In this document: positions 1 to 12,514 of the stretch, piece after piece
How positions within the stretch are numbered: the stretch's first letter is position 1
Layout: each line of letters starts with the position of its first letter
Assembly (NCBI GenBank): GCA_016858145.1
Contig: JAEHOE010000002.1
Coordinates: 1-64,000, forward strand
DNA length: 64,000 nt
Direction of reading: 5' to 3'
Source of the DNA: Edaphochlamys debaryana
Taxonomy: Eukaryota > Chlorophyta > Chlorophyceae > Chlamydomonadales
The notes under the pieces: model-generated
Told to the model about the DNA's origin: nothing
The model's input: only the letters and a program-made list of their open reading frames with translations
Database searches by the model: none
Program-made: the position numbers and the translations under genes

Positions 1-3000
1 CGTCTCCCAGAGCGCGCAGCTCTCGCCCCCCGCGTCCCCGCACTTCCCAAGCCTTCTCAAAGCCTTCAATACATATACTCGATGCTTGCAAGGGGGATGG
101 CGGGCTTGGAACGGCCCGGAGCAGAGCGGGGCCGATTTTGCGCGGAGGCGGGGTCACGCGGCCCCGGCCCCCGGCCTTCCCCCGCGTCTCCCAGAGCGCG
201 CAGCTCTCGCCCCACCGCGTCCCCGGCACTTCCCAAGCCTTCTCAACCCTTCAATACATATACTCGATGCTTGCAAGGGGGCTGGCGGGCTTGGAACGGC
301 CCGGAGCAGAGCGGGCCGAGTTTGCGCGGAGGCGGGTCCGCGGCCCCGGCCCCCGGCCTTCCCCCGCGTCTCCCAGAGCGCGCAGCTCTCGCCCACCGCG
401 TCCCCGCACTTCCCAAGCCTTCTCAACCCTTCAATACATATACTCGGATGCTTGCAAGGGGGCTGGCGGGCTTGGAACGGCCCGGAGCAGAGCGGGCCGA
501 GTTTGCGCGGAGGCGGGGTCCGCGGCCCCGGCCCCCGGCCTTCCCCCGGGTCTCCCAGAGCGCGCAGCTCTCGCCCCACCGCGTCCCCGCACTTCCCAAG
601 CCTTCTCAACCCTTCAATACATATACTCGATGCTTGCAAGGGGGCTGGCGGGCTTGGAACGGCCCGGAGCAGAGCGGGGCCGATGTTGCGCGGAGGCGGG
701 GTCCGCGGCCCCGGCCCCCGGCCTTCCCCCGCGTCTCCCAGAGCGCGCAGCTCTCGCCCCACCGCGTCCCCGCACTTCCCAAGCCTTCTCAACCCTTCAA
801 TACATATACTCGATGCTTGCAAGGGGGCTGGCGGGCTTGGAACGGCCCGGAGCAGAGCGGGGCCGAGTTTGCGCGGAGGCGGGGTCCGCGGCCCCGGCCC
901 CCGGCCTTCCCCGCGTCTCCCAGAGCGCGCAGCTCTCGCCCCACCGCGTCCCCGCACTTCCCAAGCCTTCTCGAACCCTTCAATACATATACTCGATGCT
1001 TGCAAGGGGGCTGGCGGGCTTGGAACGGCCCGGAGCAGAGCGGGCCGATTTTGCGCGGAGGCGGGGTCCGCGGCCCCGGCCCCCGGCCTTCCCCCGGGTC
1101 TCCCAGAGCGCGCAGCTCTCGCCCCACCGCGTCCCCGCACTTCCCAAGCCTTCTCAACCCTTCAATACATATACTCGATGCTTGCAAGGGGGCTGGCGGG
1201 CTTGGAACGGCCCGGAGCAGAGCGGGCCGATGTAGCGCGGAGGCGGGGTCCGCGGCCCCGGCCCCCGGCCTTCCCCCGCGTCTCCCAGAGCGCGCAGCTC
1301 TCGCCCCACCGCGTCCCCGCACTTCCCAAGCCTTCTCAACCCTTCAATACATATACTCGATGCTTGCAAGGGGGCTGGCGGGCTTGGAACGGCCCGGAGC
1401 AGAGCGGGCCGATGTTGCGCGGAGGCGGGGTCCGCGGCCCCGGCCCCCGGCCTTCCCCCGCGTCTCCCAGAGCGCGCAGCTCTCGCCCCACCGCGTCCCC
1501 GCACTTCCCAAGCCTTCTCAACCCTTCAATACATATACTCGATGCTTGCAAGGGGGCTGGCGGGCTTGGAACGGCCCGGAGCAGAGCGGGCCGAGTTTGC
1601 GCGGAGGCGGGGTCCGCGGCCCCGGCCCCCGGCCTTCCCCCGCGTCTCCCAGAGCGCGCAGCTCTCGCCCCACCGCGTCCCCGCACTTCCCAAGCCTTCT
1701 CAACCCTTCAATACATATACTCGATGCTTGCAAGGGGGCTGGCGGGCTTGGAACGGCCCGGAGCAGAGCGGGCCGAGTTTGCGCGGAGGCGGGGTCCGCG
1801 GCCCCGGCCCCCGGCCTTCCCCCGCGTCTCCCAGAGCGCGCAGCTCTCGCCCCACCGCGTCCCCGCACTTCCCAAGCCTTCTCAACCCTTCAATACATAT
1901 ACTCGATGCTTGCAAGGGGGCTGGCGGGCTTGGAACGGCCCGGAGCAGAGCGGGCCGAGTTTGCGCGGAGGCGGGGTCCGCGGCCCCGGCCCCCGGCCTT
2001 CCCCCGCGTCTCCCAGAGCGCGCAGCTCTCGCCCCACCGCGTCCCCGCACTTCCCAAGCCTTCTCAGACCCTTCAATACATATACTCGATGCTTGCAAGG
2101 GGGCTGGCGGGCTTGGAACGGCCCGGAGCAGAGCGGGCCGATGTTGCGCGGAGGCGGGGTCCGCGGCCCCGGCCCCCGGCCTTCCCCCGCGTCTCCCAGA
2201 GCGCGCAGCTCTCGCCCCACCGCGTCCCCGCACTTCCCAAGCCTTCTCAGACCCTTCAATACATATACTCGATGCTTGCAAGGGGGCTGGCGGGCTTGGA
2301 ACGGCCCGGAGCAGAGCGGGCCGATGTTGCGCGGAGGCGGGGTCCGCGGCCCCGGCCCCCGGCCTTCCCCCGCGTCTCCCAGAGCGCGCAGCTCTCGCCC
2401 CACCGCGTCCCCGCACTTCCCAAGCCTTCTCAACCCTTCAATACATATACTCGATGCTTGCAAGGGGGCTGGCGGGCTTGGAACGGCCCGGAGCAGAGCG
2501 GGCCGATGTTGCGCGGAGGCGGGGTCCGCGGCCCCGGCCCCCGGCCTTCCCCCGCGTCTCCCAGAGCGCGCAGCTCTCGCCCCACCGCGTCCCCGCACTT
2601 CCCAAGCCTTCTCAACCCTTCAATACATATACTCGATGCTTGCAAGGGGGCTGGCGGGCTTGGAACGGCCCGGAGCAGAGCGGGCCGAGTTTGCGCGGAG
2701 GCGGGGTCCGCGGCCCCGGCCCCCGGCCTTCCCCCGCGTCTCCCAGAGCGCGCAGCTCTCGCCCCACCGCGTCCCCGCACTTCCCAAGCCTTCTCAACCC
2801 TTCAATACATATACTCGATGCTTGCAAGGGGGCTGGCGGGCTTGGAACGGCCCGGAGCAGAGCGGGCCGATGTTGCGCGGAGGCGGGGTCCGCGGCCCCG
2901 GCCCCCGGCCTTCCCCCGCGTCTCCCAGAGCGCGCAGCTCTCGCCCCACCGCGTCCCCGCACTTCCCAAGCCTTCTCAACCCTTCAATACATATACTCGA

Positions 3001-6000
3001 TGCTTGCAAGGGGGCTGGCGGGCTTGGAACGGCCCGGAGCAGAGCGGGCCGATGTTGCGCGGAGGCGGGGTCCGCGGCCCCGGCCCCCGGCCTTCCCCCG
3101 CGTCTCCCAGAGCGCGCAGCTCTCGCCCCACCGCGTCCCCGCACTTCCCAAGCCTTCTCAACCCTTCAATACATATACTCGATGCTTGCAAGGGGGCTGG
3201 CGGGCTTGGAACGGCCCGGAGCAGAGCGGGCCGAGTTTGCGCGGAGGCGGGGTCCGCGGCCCCGGCCCCCGGCCTTCCCCCGCGTCTCCCAGAGCGCGCA
3301 GCTCTCGCCCCACCGCGTCCCCGCACTTCCCAAGCCTTCTCAACCCTTCAATACATATACTCGATGCTTGCAAGGGGGCTGGCGGGCTTGGAACGGCCCG
3401 GAGCAGAGCGGGCCGATGTTGCGCGGAGGCGGGGTCCGCGGCCCCGGCCCCCGGCCTTCCCCCGCGTCTCCCAGAGCGCGCAGCTCTCGCCCCACCGCGT
3501 CCCCGCACTTCCCAAGCCTTCTCGACCCTTCAATACATATACTCGATGCTTGCAAGGGGGCTGGCGGGCTTGGAACGGCCCGGAGCAGAGCGGGCCGATG
3601 TTGCGCGGAGGCGGGGTCCGCGGCCCCGGCCCCCGGCCTTCCCCCGCGTCTCCCAGAGCGCGCAGCTCTCGCCCCACCGCGTCCCCGCACTTCCCAAGCC
3701 TTCTCAACCCTTCAATACATATACTCGATGCTTGCAAGGGGGCTGGCGGGCTTGGAACGGCCCGGAGCAGAGCGGGCCGATGTTGCGCGGAGGCGGGGTC
3801 CGCGGCCCCGGCCCCCGGCCTTCCCCCGCGTCTCCCAGAGCGCGCAGCTCTCGCCCCACCGCGTCCCCGCACTTCCCAAGCCTTCTCAACCCTTCAATAC
3901 ATATACTCGATGCTTGCAAGGGGGCTGGCGGGCTTGGAACGGCCCGGAGCAGAGCGGGCCGATGTTGCGCGGAGGCGGGGTCCGCGGCCCCGGCCCCCGG
4001 CCTTCCCCCGCGTCTCCCAGAGCGCGCAGCTCTCGCCCCACCGCGTCCCCGCACTTCCCAAGCCTTCTCAACCCTTCAATACATATACTCGATGCTTGCA
4101 AGGGGGCTGGCGGGCTTGGAACGGCCCGGAGCAGAGCGGGCCGATGTTGCGCGGAGGCGGGGTCCGCGGCCCCGGCCCCCGGCCTTCCCCCGCGTCTCCC
4201 AGAGCGCGCAGCTCTCGCCCCACCGCGTCCCCGCACTTCCCAAGCCTTCTCAACCCTTCAATACATATACTCGATGCTTGCAAGGGGGCTGGCGGGCTTG
4301 GAACGGCCCGGAGCAGAGCGGGCCGATGTTTGCGCGGAGGCGGGGTCCGCGGCCCCGGCCCCCGGCCTTCCCCCGCGTCTCCCAGAGCGCGCAGCTCTCG
4401 CCCCACCGCGTCCCCGCACTTCCCAAGCCTTCTCAACCCTTCAATACATATACTCGATGCTTGCAAGGGGGCTGGCGGGCTTGGAACGGCCCGGAGCAGA
4501 GCGGGCCGATTTTGCGCGGAGGCGGGGTCCGCGGCCCCGGCCCCCGGCCTTCCCCCGCGTCTCCCAGAGCGCGCAGCTCTCGCCCCACCGCGTCCCCGCA
4601 CTTCCCAAGCCTTCTCAACCCTTCAATACATATACTCGATGCTTGCAAGGGGGCTGGCGGGCTTGGAACGGCCCGGAGCAGAGCGGGCCGATGTTGCGCG
4701 GAGGCGGGGTCCGCGGCCCCGGCCCCCGGCCTTCCCCCGCGTCTCCCAGAGCGCGCAGCTCTCGCCCCACCGCGTCCCCGCACTTCCCAAGCCTTCTCAA
4801 CCCTTCAATACATATACTCGATGCTTGCAAGGGGGCTGGCGGGCTTGGAACGGCCCGGAGCAGAGCGGGCCGATGTTTGCGCGGAGGCGGGGTCCGCGGC
4901 CCCGGCCCCCGGCCTTCCCCCGCGTCTCCCAGAGCGCGCAGCTCTCGCCCCACCGCGTCCCCGCACTTCCCAAGCCTTCTCAACCCTTCAATACATATAC
5001 TCGATGCTTGCAAGGGGGCTGGCGGGCTTGGAACGGCCCGGAGCAGAGCGGGCCGATGTTTGCGCGGAGGCGGGGTCCGCGGCCCCGGCCCCCGGCCTTC
5101 CCCCGCGTCTCCCAGAGCGCGCAGCTCTCGCCCCACCGCGTCCCCGCACTTCCCAAGCCTTCTCAACCCTTCAATACATATACTCGATGCTTGCAAGGGG
5201 GCTGGCGGGCTTGGAACGGCCCGGAGCAGAGCGGGCCGAGTTTGCGCGGAGGCGGGGTCCGCGGCCCCGGCCCCCGGCCTTCCCCCGCGTCTCCCAGAGC
5301 GCGCAGCTCTCGCCCCACCGCGTCCCCGCACTTCCCAAGCCTTCTCAACCCTTCAATACATATACTCGATGCTTGCAAGGGGGCTGGCGGGCTTGGAACG
5401 GCCCGGAGCAGAGCGGGCCGATGTTGCGCGGAGGCGGGGTCCGCGGCCCCGGCCCCCGGCCTTCCCCCGCGTCTCCCAGAGCGCGCAGCTCTCGCCCCAC
5501 CGCGTCCCCGCACTTCCCAAGCCTTCTCAACCCTTCAATACATATACTCGATGCTTGCAAGGGGGCTGGCGGGCTTGGAACGGCCCGGAGCAGAGCGGGC
5601 CGAGTTTGCGCGGAGGCGGGGTCCGCGGCCCCGGCCCCCGGCCTTCCCCCGCGTCTCCCAGAGCGCGCAGCTCTCGCCCCACCGCGTCCCCGCACTTCCC
5701 AAGCCTTCTCAACCCTTCAATACATATACTCGATGCTTGCAAGGGGGCTGGCGGGCTTGGAACGGCCCGGAGCAGAGCGGGCCGATGTTGCGCGGAGGCG
5801 GGGTCCGCGGCCCCGGCCCCCGGCCTTCCCCCGCGTCTCCCAGAGCGCGCAGCTCTCGCCCCACCGCGTCCCCGCACTTCCCAAGCCTTCTCAACCCTTC
5901 AATACATATACTCGATGCTTGCAAGGGGGCTGGCGGGCTTGGAACGGCCCGGAGCAGAGCGGGCCGATGTTGCGCGGAGGCGGGGTCCGCGGCCCCGGCC

Positions 6001-9000
6001 CCCGGCCTTCCCCCGCGTCTCCCAGAGCGCGCAGCTCTCGCCCCACCGCGTCCCCGCACTTCCCAAGCCTTCTCAACCCTTCAATACATATACTCGATGC
6101 TTGCAAGGGGGCTGGCGGGCTTGGAACGGCCCGGAGCAGAGCGGGCCGAGTTTGCGCGGAGGCGGGGTCCGCGGCCCCGGCCCCCGGCCTTCCCCCGCGT
6201 CTCCCAGAGCGCGCAGCTCTCGCCCCACCGCGTCCCCGCACTTCCCAAGCCTTCTCAACCCTTCAATACATATACTCGATGCTTGCAAGGGGGCTGGCGG
6301 GCTTGGAACGGCCCGGAGCAGAGCGGGCCGATGTTGCGCGGAGGCGGGGTCCGCGGCCCCGGCCCCCGGCCTTCCCCCGCGTCTCCCAGAGCGCGCAGCT
6401 CTCGCCCCACCGCGTCCCCGCACTTCCCAAGCCTTCTCAACCCTTCAATACATATACTCGATGCTTGCAAGGGGGCTGGCGGGCTTGGAACGGCCCGGAG
6501 CAGAGCGGGCCGATGTTGCGCGGAGGCGGGGTCCGCGGCCCCGGCCCCCGGCCTTCCCCCGCGTCTCCCAGAGCGCGCAGCTCTCGCCCCACCGCGTCCC
6601 CGCACTTCCCAAGCCTTCTCAACCCTTCAATACATATACTCGATGCTTGCAAGGGGGCTGGCGGGCTTGGAACGGCCCGGAGCAGAGCGGGCCGATGTTT
6701 GCGCGGAGGCGGGGTCCGCGGCCCCGGCCCCCGGCCTTCCCCCGCGTCTCCCAGAGCGCGCAGCTCTCGCCCCACCGCGTCCCCGCACTTCCCAAGCCTT
6801 CTCAACCCTTCAATACATATACTCGATGCTTGCAAGGGGGCTGGCGGGCTTGGAACGGCCCGGAGCAGAGCGGGCCGATGTTGCGCGGAGGCGGGGTCCG
6901 CGGCCCCGGCCCCCGGCCTTCCCCCGCGTCTCCCAGAGCGCGCAGCTCTCGCCCCACCGCGTCCCCGCACTTCCCAAGCCTTCTCAACCCTTCAATACAT
7001 ATACTCGATGCTTGCAAGGGGGCTGGCGGGCTTGGAACGGCCCGGAGCAGAGCGGGCCGAGTTTGCGCGGAGGCGGGGTCCGCGGCCCCGGCCCCCGGCC
7101 TTCCCCCGCGTCTCCCAGAGCGCGCAGCTCTCGCCCCACCGCGTCCCCGCACTTCCCAAGCCTTCTCGACCCTTCAATACATATACTCGATGCTTGCAAG
7201 GGGGCTGGCGGGCTTGGAACGGCCCGGAGCAGAGCGGGCCGATGTTGCGCGGAGGCGGGGTCCGCGGCCCCGGCCCCCGGCCTTCCCCCGCGTCTCCCAG
7301 AGCGCGCAGCTCTCGCCCCACCGCGTCCCCGCACTTCCCAAGCCTTCTCAACCCTTCAATACATATACTCGATGCTTGCAAGGGGGCTGGCGGGCTTGGA
7401 ACGGCCCGGAGCAGAGCGGGCCGATGTTGCGCGGAGGCGGGGTCCGCGGCCCCGGCCCCCGGCCTTCCCCCGCGTCTCCCAGAGCGCGCAGCTCTCGCCC
7501 CACCGCGTCCCCGCACTTCCCAAGCCTTCTCAACCCTTCAATACATATACTCGATGCTTGCAAGGGGGCTGGCGGGCTTGGAACGGCCCGGAGCAGAGCG
7601 GGCCGATGTTGCGCGGAGGCGGGGTCCGCGGCCCCGGCCCCCGGCCTTCCCCCGCGTCTCCCAGAGCGCGCAGCTCTCGCCCCACCGCGTCCCCGCACTT
7701 CCCAAGCCTTCTCAACCCTTCAATACATATACTCGATGCTTGCAAGGGGGCTGGCGGGCTTGGAACGGCCCGGAGCAGAGCGGGCCGATTTTGCGCGGAG
7801 GCGGGGTCCGCGGCCCCGGCCCCCGGCCTTCCCCCGCGTCTCCCAGAGCGCGCAGCTCTCGCCCCACCGCGTCCCCGCACTTCCCAAGCCTTCTCAACCC
7901 TTCAATACATATACTCGATGCTTGCAAGGGGGCTGGCGGGCTTGGAACGGCCCGGAGCAGAGCGGGCCGATGTTGCGCGGAGGCGGGGTCCGCGGCCCCG
8001 GCCCCCGGCCTTCCCCCGCGTCTCCCAGAGCGCGCAGCTCTCGCCCCACCGCGTCCCCGCACTTCCCAAGCCTTCTCAACCCTTCAATACATATACTCGA
8101 TGCTTGCAAGGGGGCTGGCGGGCTTGGAACGGCCCGGAGCAGAGCGGGCCGATGTTGCGCGGAGGCGGGGTCCGCGGCCCCGGCCCCCGGCCTTCCCCCG
8201 CGTCTCCCAGAGCGCGCAGCTCTCGCCCCACCGCGTCCCCGCACTTCCCAAGCCTTCTCAACCCTTCAATACATATACTCGATGCTTGCAAGGGGGCTGG
8301 CGGGCTTGGAACGGCCCGGAGCAGAGCGGGCCGATGTTGCGCGGAGGCGGGGTCCGCGGCCCCGGCCCCCGGCCTTCCCCCGCGTCTCCCAGAGCGCGCA
8401 GCTCTCGCCCCACCGCGTCCCCGCACTTCCCAAGCCTTCTCAACCCTTCAATACATATACTCGATGCTTGCAAGGGGGCTGGCGGGCTTGGAACGGCCCG
8501 GAGCAGAGCGGGCCGATGTTGCGCGGAGGCGGGGTCCGCGGCCCCGGCCCCCGGCCTTCCCCCGCGTCTCCCAGAGCGCGCAGCTCTCGCCCCACCGCGT
8601 CCCCGCACTTCCCAAGCCTTCTCGACCCTTCAATACATATACTCGATGCTTGCAAGGGGGCTGGCGGGCTTGGAACGGCCCGGAGCAGAGCGGGCCGAGT
8701 TTGCGCGGAGGCGGGGTCCGCGGCCCCGGCCCCCGGCCTTCCCCCGCGTCTCCCAGAGCGCGCAGCTCTCGCCCCACCGCGTCCCCGCACTTCCCAAGCC
8801 TTCTCAACCCTTCAATACATATACTCGATGCTTGCAAGGGGGCTGGCGGGCTTGGAACGGCCCGGAGCAGAGCGGGCCGATGTTGCGCGGAGGCGGGGTC
8901 CGCGGCCCCGGCCCCCGGCCTTCCCCCGCGTCTCCCAGAGCGCGCAGCTCTCGCCCCACCGCGTCCCCGCACTTCCCAAGCCTTCTCAACCCTTCAATAC

Positions 9001-12000
9001 ATATACTCGATGCTTGCAAGGGGGCTGGCGGGCTTGGAACGGCCCGGAGCAGAGCGGGCCGATGTTGCGCGGAGGCGGGGTCCGCGGCCCCGGCCCCCGG
9101 CCTTCCCCCGCGTCTCCCAGAGCGCGCAGCTCTCGCCCCACCGCGTCCCCGCACTTCCCAAGCCTTCTCAACCCTTCAATACATATACTCGATGCTTGCA
9201 AGGGGGCTGGCGGGCTTGGAACGGCCCGGAGCAGAGCGGGCCGATGTTGCGCGGAGGCGGGGTCCGCGGCCCCGGCCCCCGGCCTTCCCCCGCGTCTCCC
9301 AGAGCGCGCAGCTCTCGCCCCACCGCGTCCCCGCACTTCCCAAGCCTTCTCAAGCCCTTCAATACATATACTCGATGCTTGCAAGGGGGCTGGCGGGCTT
9401 GGAACGGCCCGGAGCAGAGCGGGCCGATGTTGCGCGGAGGCGGGGTCCGCGGCCCCGGCCCCCGGCCTTCCCCCGCGTCTCCCAGAGCGCGCAGCTCTCG
9501 CCCCACCGCGTCCCCGCACTTCCCAAGCCTTCTCAAGCCCTTCAATACATATACTCGATGCTTGCAAGGGGGCTGGCGGGCTTGGAACGGCCCGGAGCAG
9601 AGCGGGCCGAGTTTGCGCGGAGGCGGGGTCCGCGGCCCCGGCCCCCGGCCTTCCCCCGGGTCTCCCAGAGCGCGCAGCTCTCGCCCCACCGCGTCCCCGC
9701 ACTTCCCAAGCCTTCTCGACCCTTCAATACATATACTCGATGCTTGCAAGGGGGCTGGCGGGCTTGGAACGGCCCGGAGCAGAGCGGGCCGATGTTGCGC
9801 GGAGGCGGGGTCCGCGGCCCAGGCCCCCGGCCTTCCCCCGCGTCTCCCAGAGCGCGCAGCTCTCGTCCCACCGCGTCCCCGCACTTCCCAAGCCTTCTCG
9901 ACCCTTCAATACATATACTCGATGCTTGCAAGGGGGCTGGCGGGCTTGGAACGGCCCGGAGCAGAGCGGGCCGATGTTGTGCGGAGGCGGGGTCCGCGGC
10001 CCCGGCGCGGCCCCCGGCCTTCCCCCGGGTCTCCCAGAGCGCGCAGCTCTCGCCCCACCGCGTCCCCGCACTTCCCAAGCCTTCTCAACCCTTCAATACA
10101 TATACTCGATGCTTGCAAGGGGGCTGGCGGGCTTGGAACGGCCCGGAGCAGAGCGGGCCGATGTTGCGCGGAGGCAGGGTCCGCGGCCCAGGCCCCCGGC
10201 CTTCCCCCGCGTCTCCCAGAGCGCGCAGCTCTCGTCCCACCGCGTCCCCGCACTTCCCAAGCCTTCTCAACCCTTCAATACATATACTCGATGCTTGCAA
10301 GGGGGATGGCGGGCTTGGAACGGCCCGGAGCAGAGCGGGCCGATGTTGTGCGGAGGCGGGGTCCGCGGCCCCGGCCCCCGGCCCCCGGCCTTCCCCCGGG
10401 TCTCCCAGAGCGCGCAGCTCTCGCCCCACCGCGTCCCCGCACTTCCCAAGCCTTCTCAACCCTTCAATACATATACTCGATGCTTGCAAGGGGGCTGGCG
10501 GGCTTGGAACGGCCCGGAGCAGAGCGGGCCGATGTTGCGCGGAGGCGGGGTCCGCGGCCCCGGCGCGGCCCCCGGCCTTCCCCCGGGTCTCCCAGAGCGC
10601 GCAGCTCTCGTCCCACCGCGTCCCCGCACTTCCCAAGCCTTCTCAACCCTTCAATACATATAATTGATGCTTGCAAGGGGGCTGGCGGGCTTGGAACGGC
10701 CCGGAGCAGAGCGGGCCGATGTTGCGCGGAGGCAGGGTCCGCGGCCCCGGCCCCCGGCCTTCCCCCGCGTCTCCCAGAGCGCGCAGCTCTCGTCCCACCG
10801 CGTCCCCGCACTTCCCAAGCCTTCTCGACCCTTCAATACATATACTCGATGCTTGCAAGGGGGCTGGCGGGCTTGGAACGGCCCGGAGCAGAGCGGGCCG
10901 ATGTTGCGCGGAGGCGGGGTCCGCGGCCACGGCCCCCGGCCTTCCCCCGCGTCTCCCAGAGCGCGCAGCTCTCGCCCCACCGCGTCCCCGCACTTCCCAA
11001 GCCTTCTCAACCCTTCAATACATATACTCGATGCTTGCAAGGGGGCTGGCGGGCTTGGAACGGCCCGGAGCAGAGCGGGCCGAGTTTGCGCGGAGGCAGG
11101 GTCCGCGGCCCAGGCCCCCGGCCTTCCCCCGCGTCTCCCAGAGCGCGCAGCTCTCGTCCCACCGCGTCCCCGCACTTCCCAAGCCTTCTCAACCCTTCAA
11201 TACATATACTCGATGCTTGCAAGGGGGCTGGCGGGCTTGGAACGGCCCGGAGCAGAGCGGGCCGATGTTGTGCGGAGGCGGGGTCCGCGGCCCCGGCCCC
11301 CGGCCTTCCCCCGGGTCTCCCAGAGCGCGCAGCTCTCGCCCCACCGCGTCCCCGCACTTCCCAAGCCTTCTCAACCCTTCAATACATATACTCGATGCTT
11401 GCAAGGGGGCTGGCGGGCTTGGAACGGCCCGGAGCAGAGCGGGCCGATGTTGTGCGGAGGCGGGGTCCGCGGCCCCGGCCCCCGGCCCCCGGCCTTCCCC
11501 CGGGTCTCCCAGAGCGCGCAGCTCTCGCCCCACCGCGTCCCCGCACTTCCCAAGCCTTCTCAACCCTTCAATACATATACTCGATGCTTGCAAGGGGGCT
11601 GGCGGGCTTGGAACGGCCCGGAGCAGAGTGGTCGATTTTAGCGCGGAGGCGGGGTCCGCGGCCCCGGCCCCCGGCCTTCCCCCGCGTCTCCCAGAGCGCG
11701 CAGCTCTCGCCCCACCGCGTCCCCGCACTTCCCAAGCCTTCTCAAGCCTTCAATACATATACTCGATGCTTGCAAGGGGGCTGGCGGGCTTGGAACGGCC
11801 CGGAGCAGAGCGGGCCGATGTTGCGCGGAGGCGGGGTCCGCGGCCCCGGCCCCCGGCCTTCCCCCGCGTCTCCCAGAGCGCGCAGCTCTCGCCCCACCGC
11901 GTCCCCGCACTTCCCAAGCCTTCTCAACCCTTCAATACATATACTCGATGCTTGCAAGGGGGCTGGCGGGCTTGGAACGGCCCGGAGCAGAGCGGGCCGA

Positions 12001-12050
12001 TGTTGCGCGGAGGCAGGGTCCGCGGCCCCGGCCCCCGGCCTTCCCCCGGG
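1..12050. repeat. 182-bp GC-rich satellite array, about 66 copies
   Basis: A unit of 182 bp recurs head to tail from the first base to about 12,050. Each unit has one AT-richer stretch (TTCAATACATATACTCGATG) in otherwise very GC-rich sequence. The central part (about 1.2-9.6 kb) is nearly uniform. Units at both ends are more diverged: the first kilobase has single-base indels, and units after about 9.6 kb carry GCGCGG or CCCCCGG insertions, as expected at the ageing edges of a satellite. Because 182 is not a multiple of 3 and the unit has no stop in any plus-strand frame, all three plus frames stay open for thousands of codons. I treat those frames as non-coding. The array starts mid-unit and so continues to the left of the window. 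Its role is unknown; centromeric, subtelomeric or rDNA-spacer satellite are all possible. Confidence 0.97.
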
Positions 12051-12514
12051 TCTGGCTGTTTCGCACGACTGAGGTATCTTAGCCGCGCGTTCTGGGCGGC
12101 GGGAGCGAGTGGAGCCTGCTGGAGGAATCTTCTGGACATCGGTCGGCGCCGTGCCCCGGGCGCGCTCCGGAGTCGTTAGTGCCATGCGGGCCCGCGTTGA
12201 CTTTGAAGGGGGGCACTGCTCGCGCTGGGCAGCGCCGCCTGCGCTGGCTTGGAGCGGCGCGCCGACTTCTGGATTCGCGTGGGGGGGGCCAAGAACCTCG
12301 CGTCGGTCGTCTGGCGGACTTGCTCTGGAGGATCTTCTCGTGGACTCCTGCGCAGGCCGCGTGTGCGGTGGTGCTTCTGGCATGGTGCGATGGTCGGCCG
12401 CGAATGGTCGGCGCTCGCTGGAGACTCCCCGCTTCCCGGGGCTGCCTAGGAATGACGCGAGGAGCTAGGTTGCTTCATATAATCAGGTTAGAGAAAAACA
12501 CTATAGCTAGATGA
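12051..12514. other. unassigned junction between satellite and LINE debris
   Basis: The satellite unit breaks off inside its CCCCCGGGTCT segment and unique sequence follows. Short open frames exist on the plus strand (for example 12,109-12,468), but their composition is arginine/glycine/alanine-rich with no motif, as random GC-rich DNA gives. The last 70 bases are AT-richer (around ATATAATCAGGTTAGAG). I see no RNA gene or regulatory site that I can name. Confidence 0.5.

Noticed and set aside
82..12072. Giant plus-strand open frames of 3,000-4,000 codons
   Set aside because: They are readings of the 182-bp satellite in all three frames, with the same peptide text rotating between frames; no selection on one frame and no start context.
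154..12383. Many minus-strand frames of 116-238 codons across the satellite
   Set aside because: They recur every 182 bp and simply reflect the repeat unit.
12109..12468. Short plus-strand frame after the satellite as a gene
   Set aside because: Composition typical of random GC-rich DNA, overlapping frames equally open, no motif.
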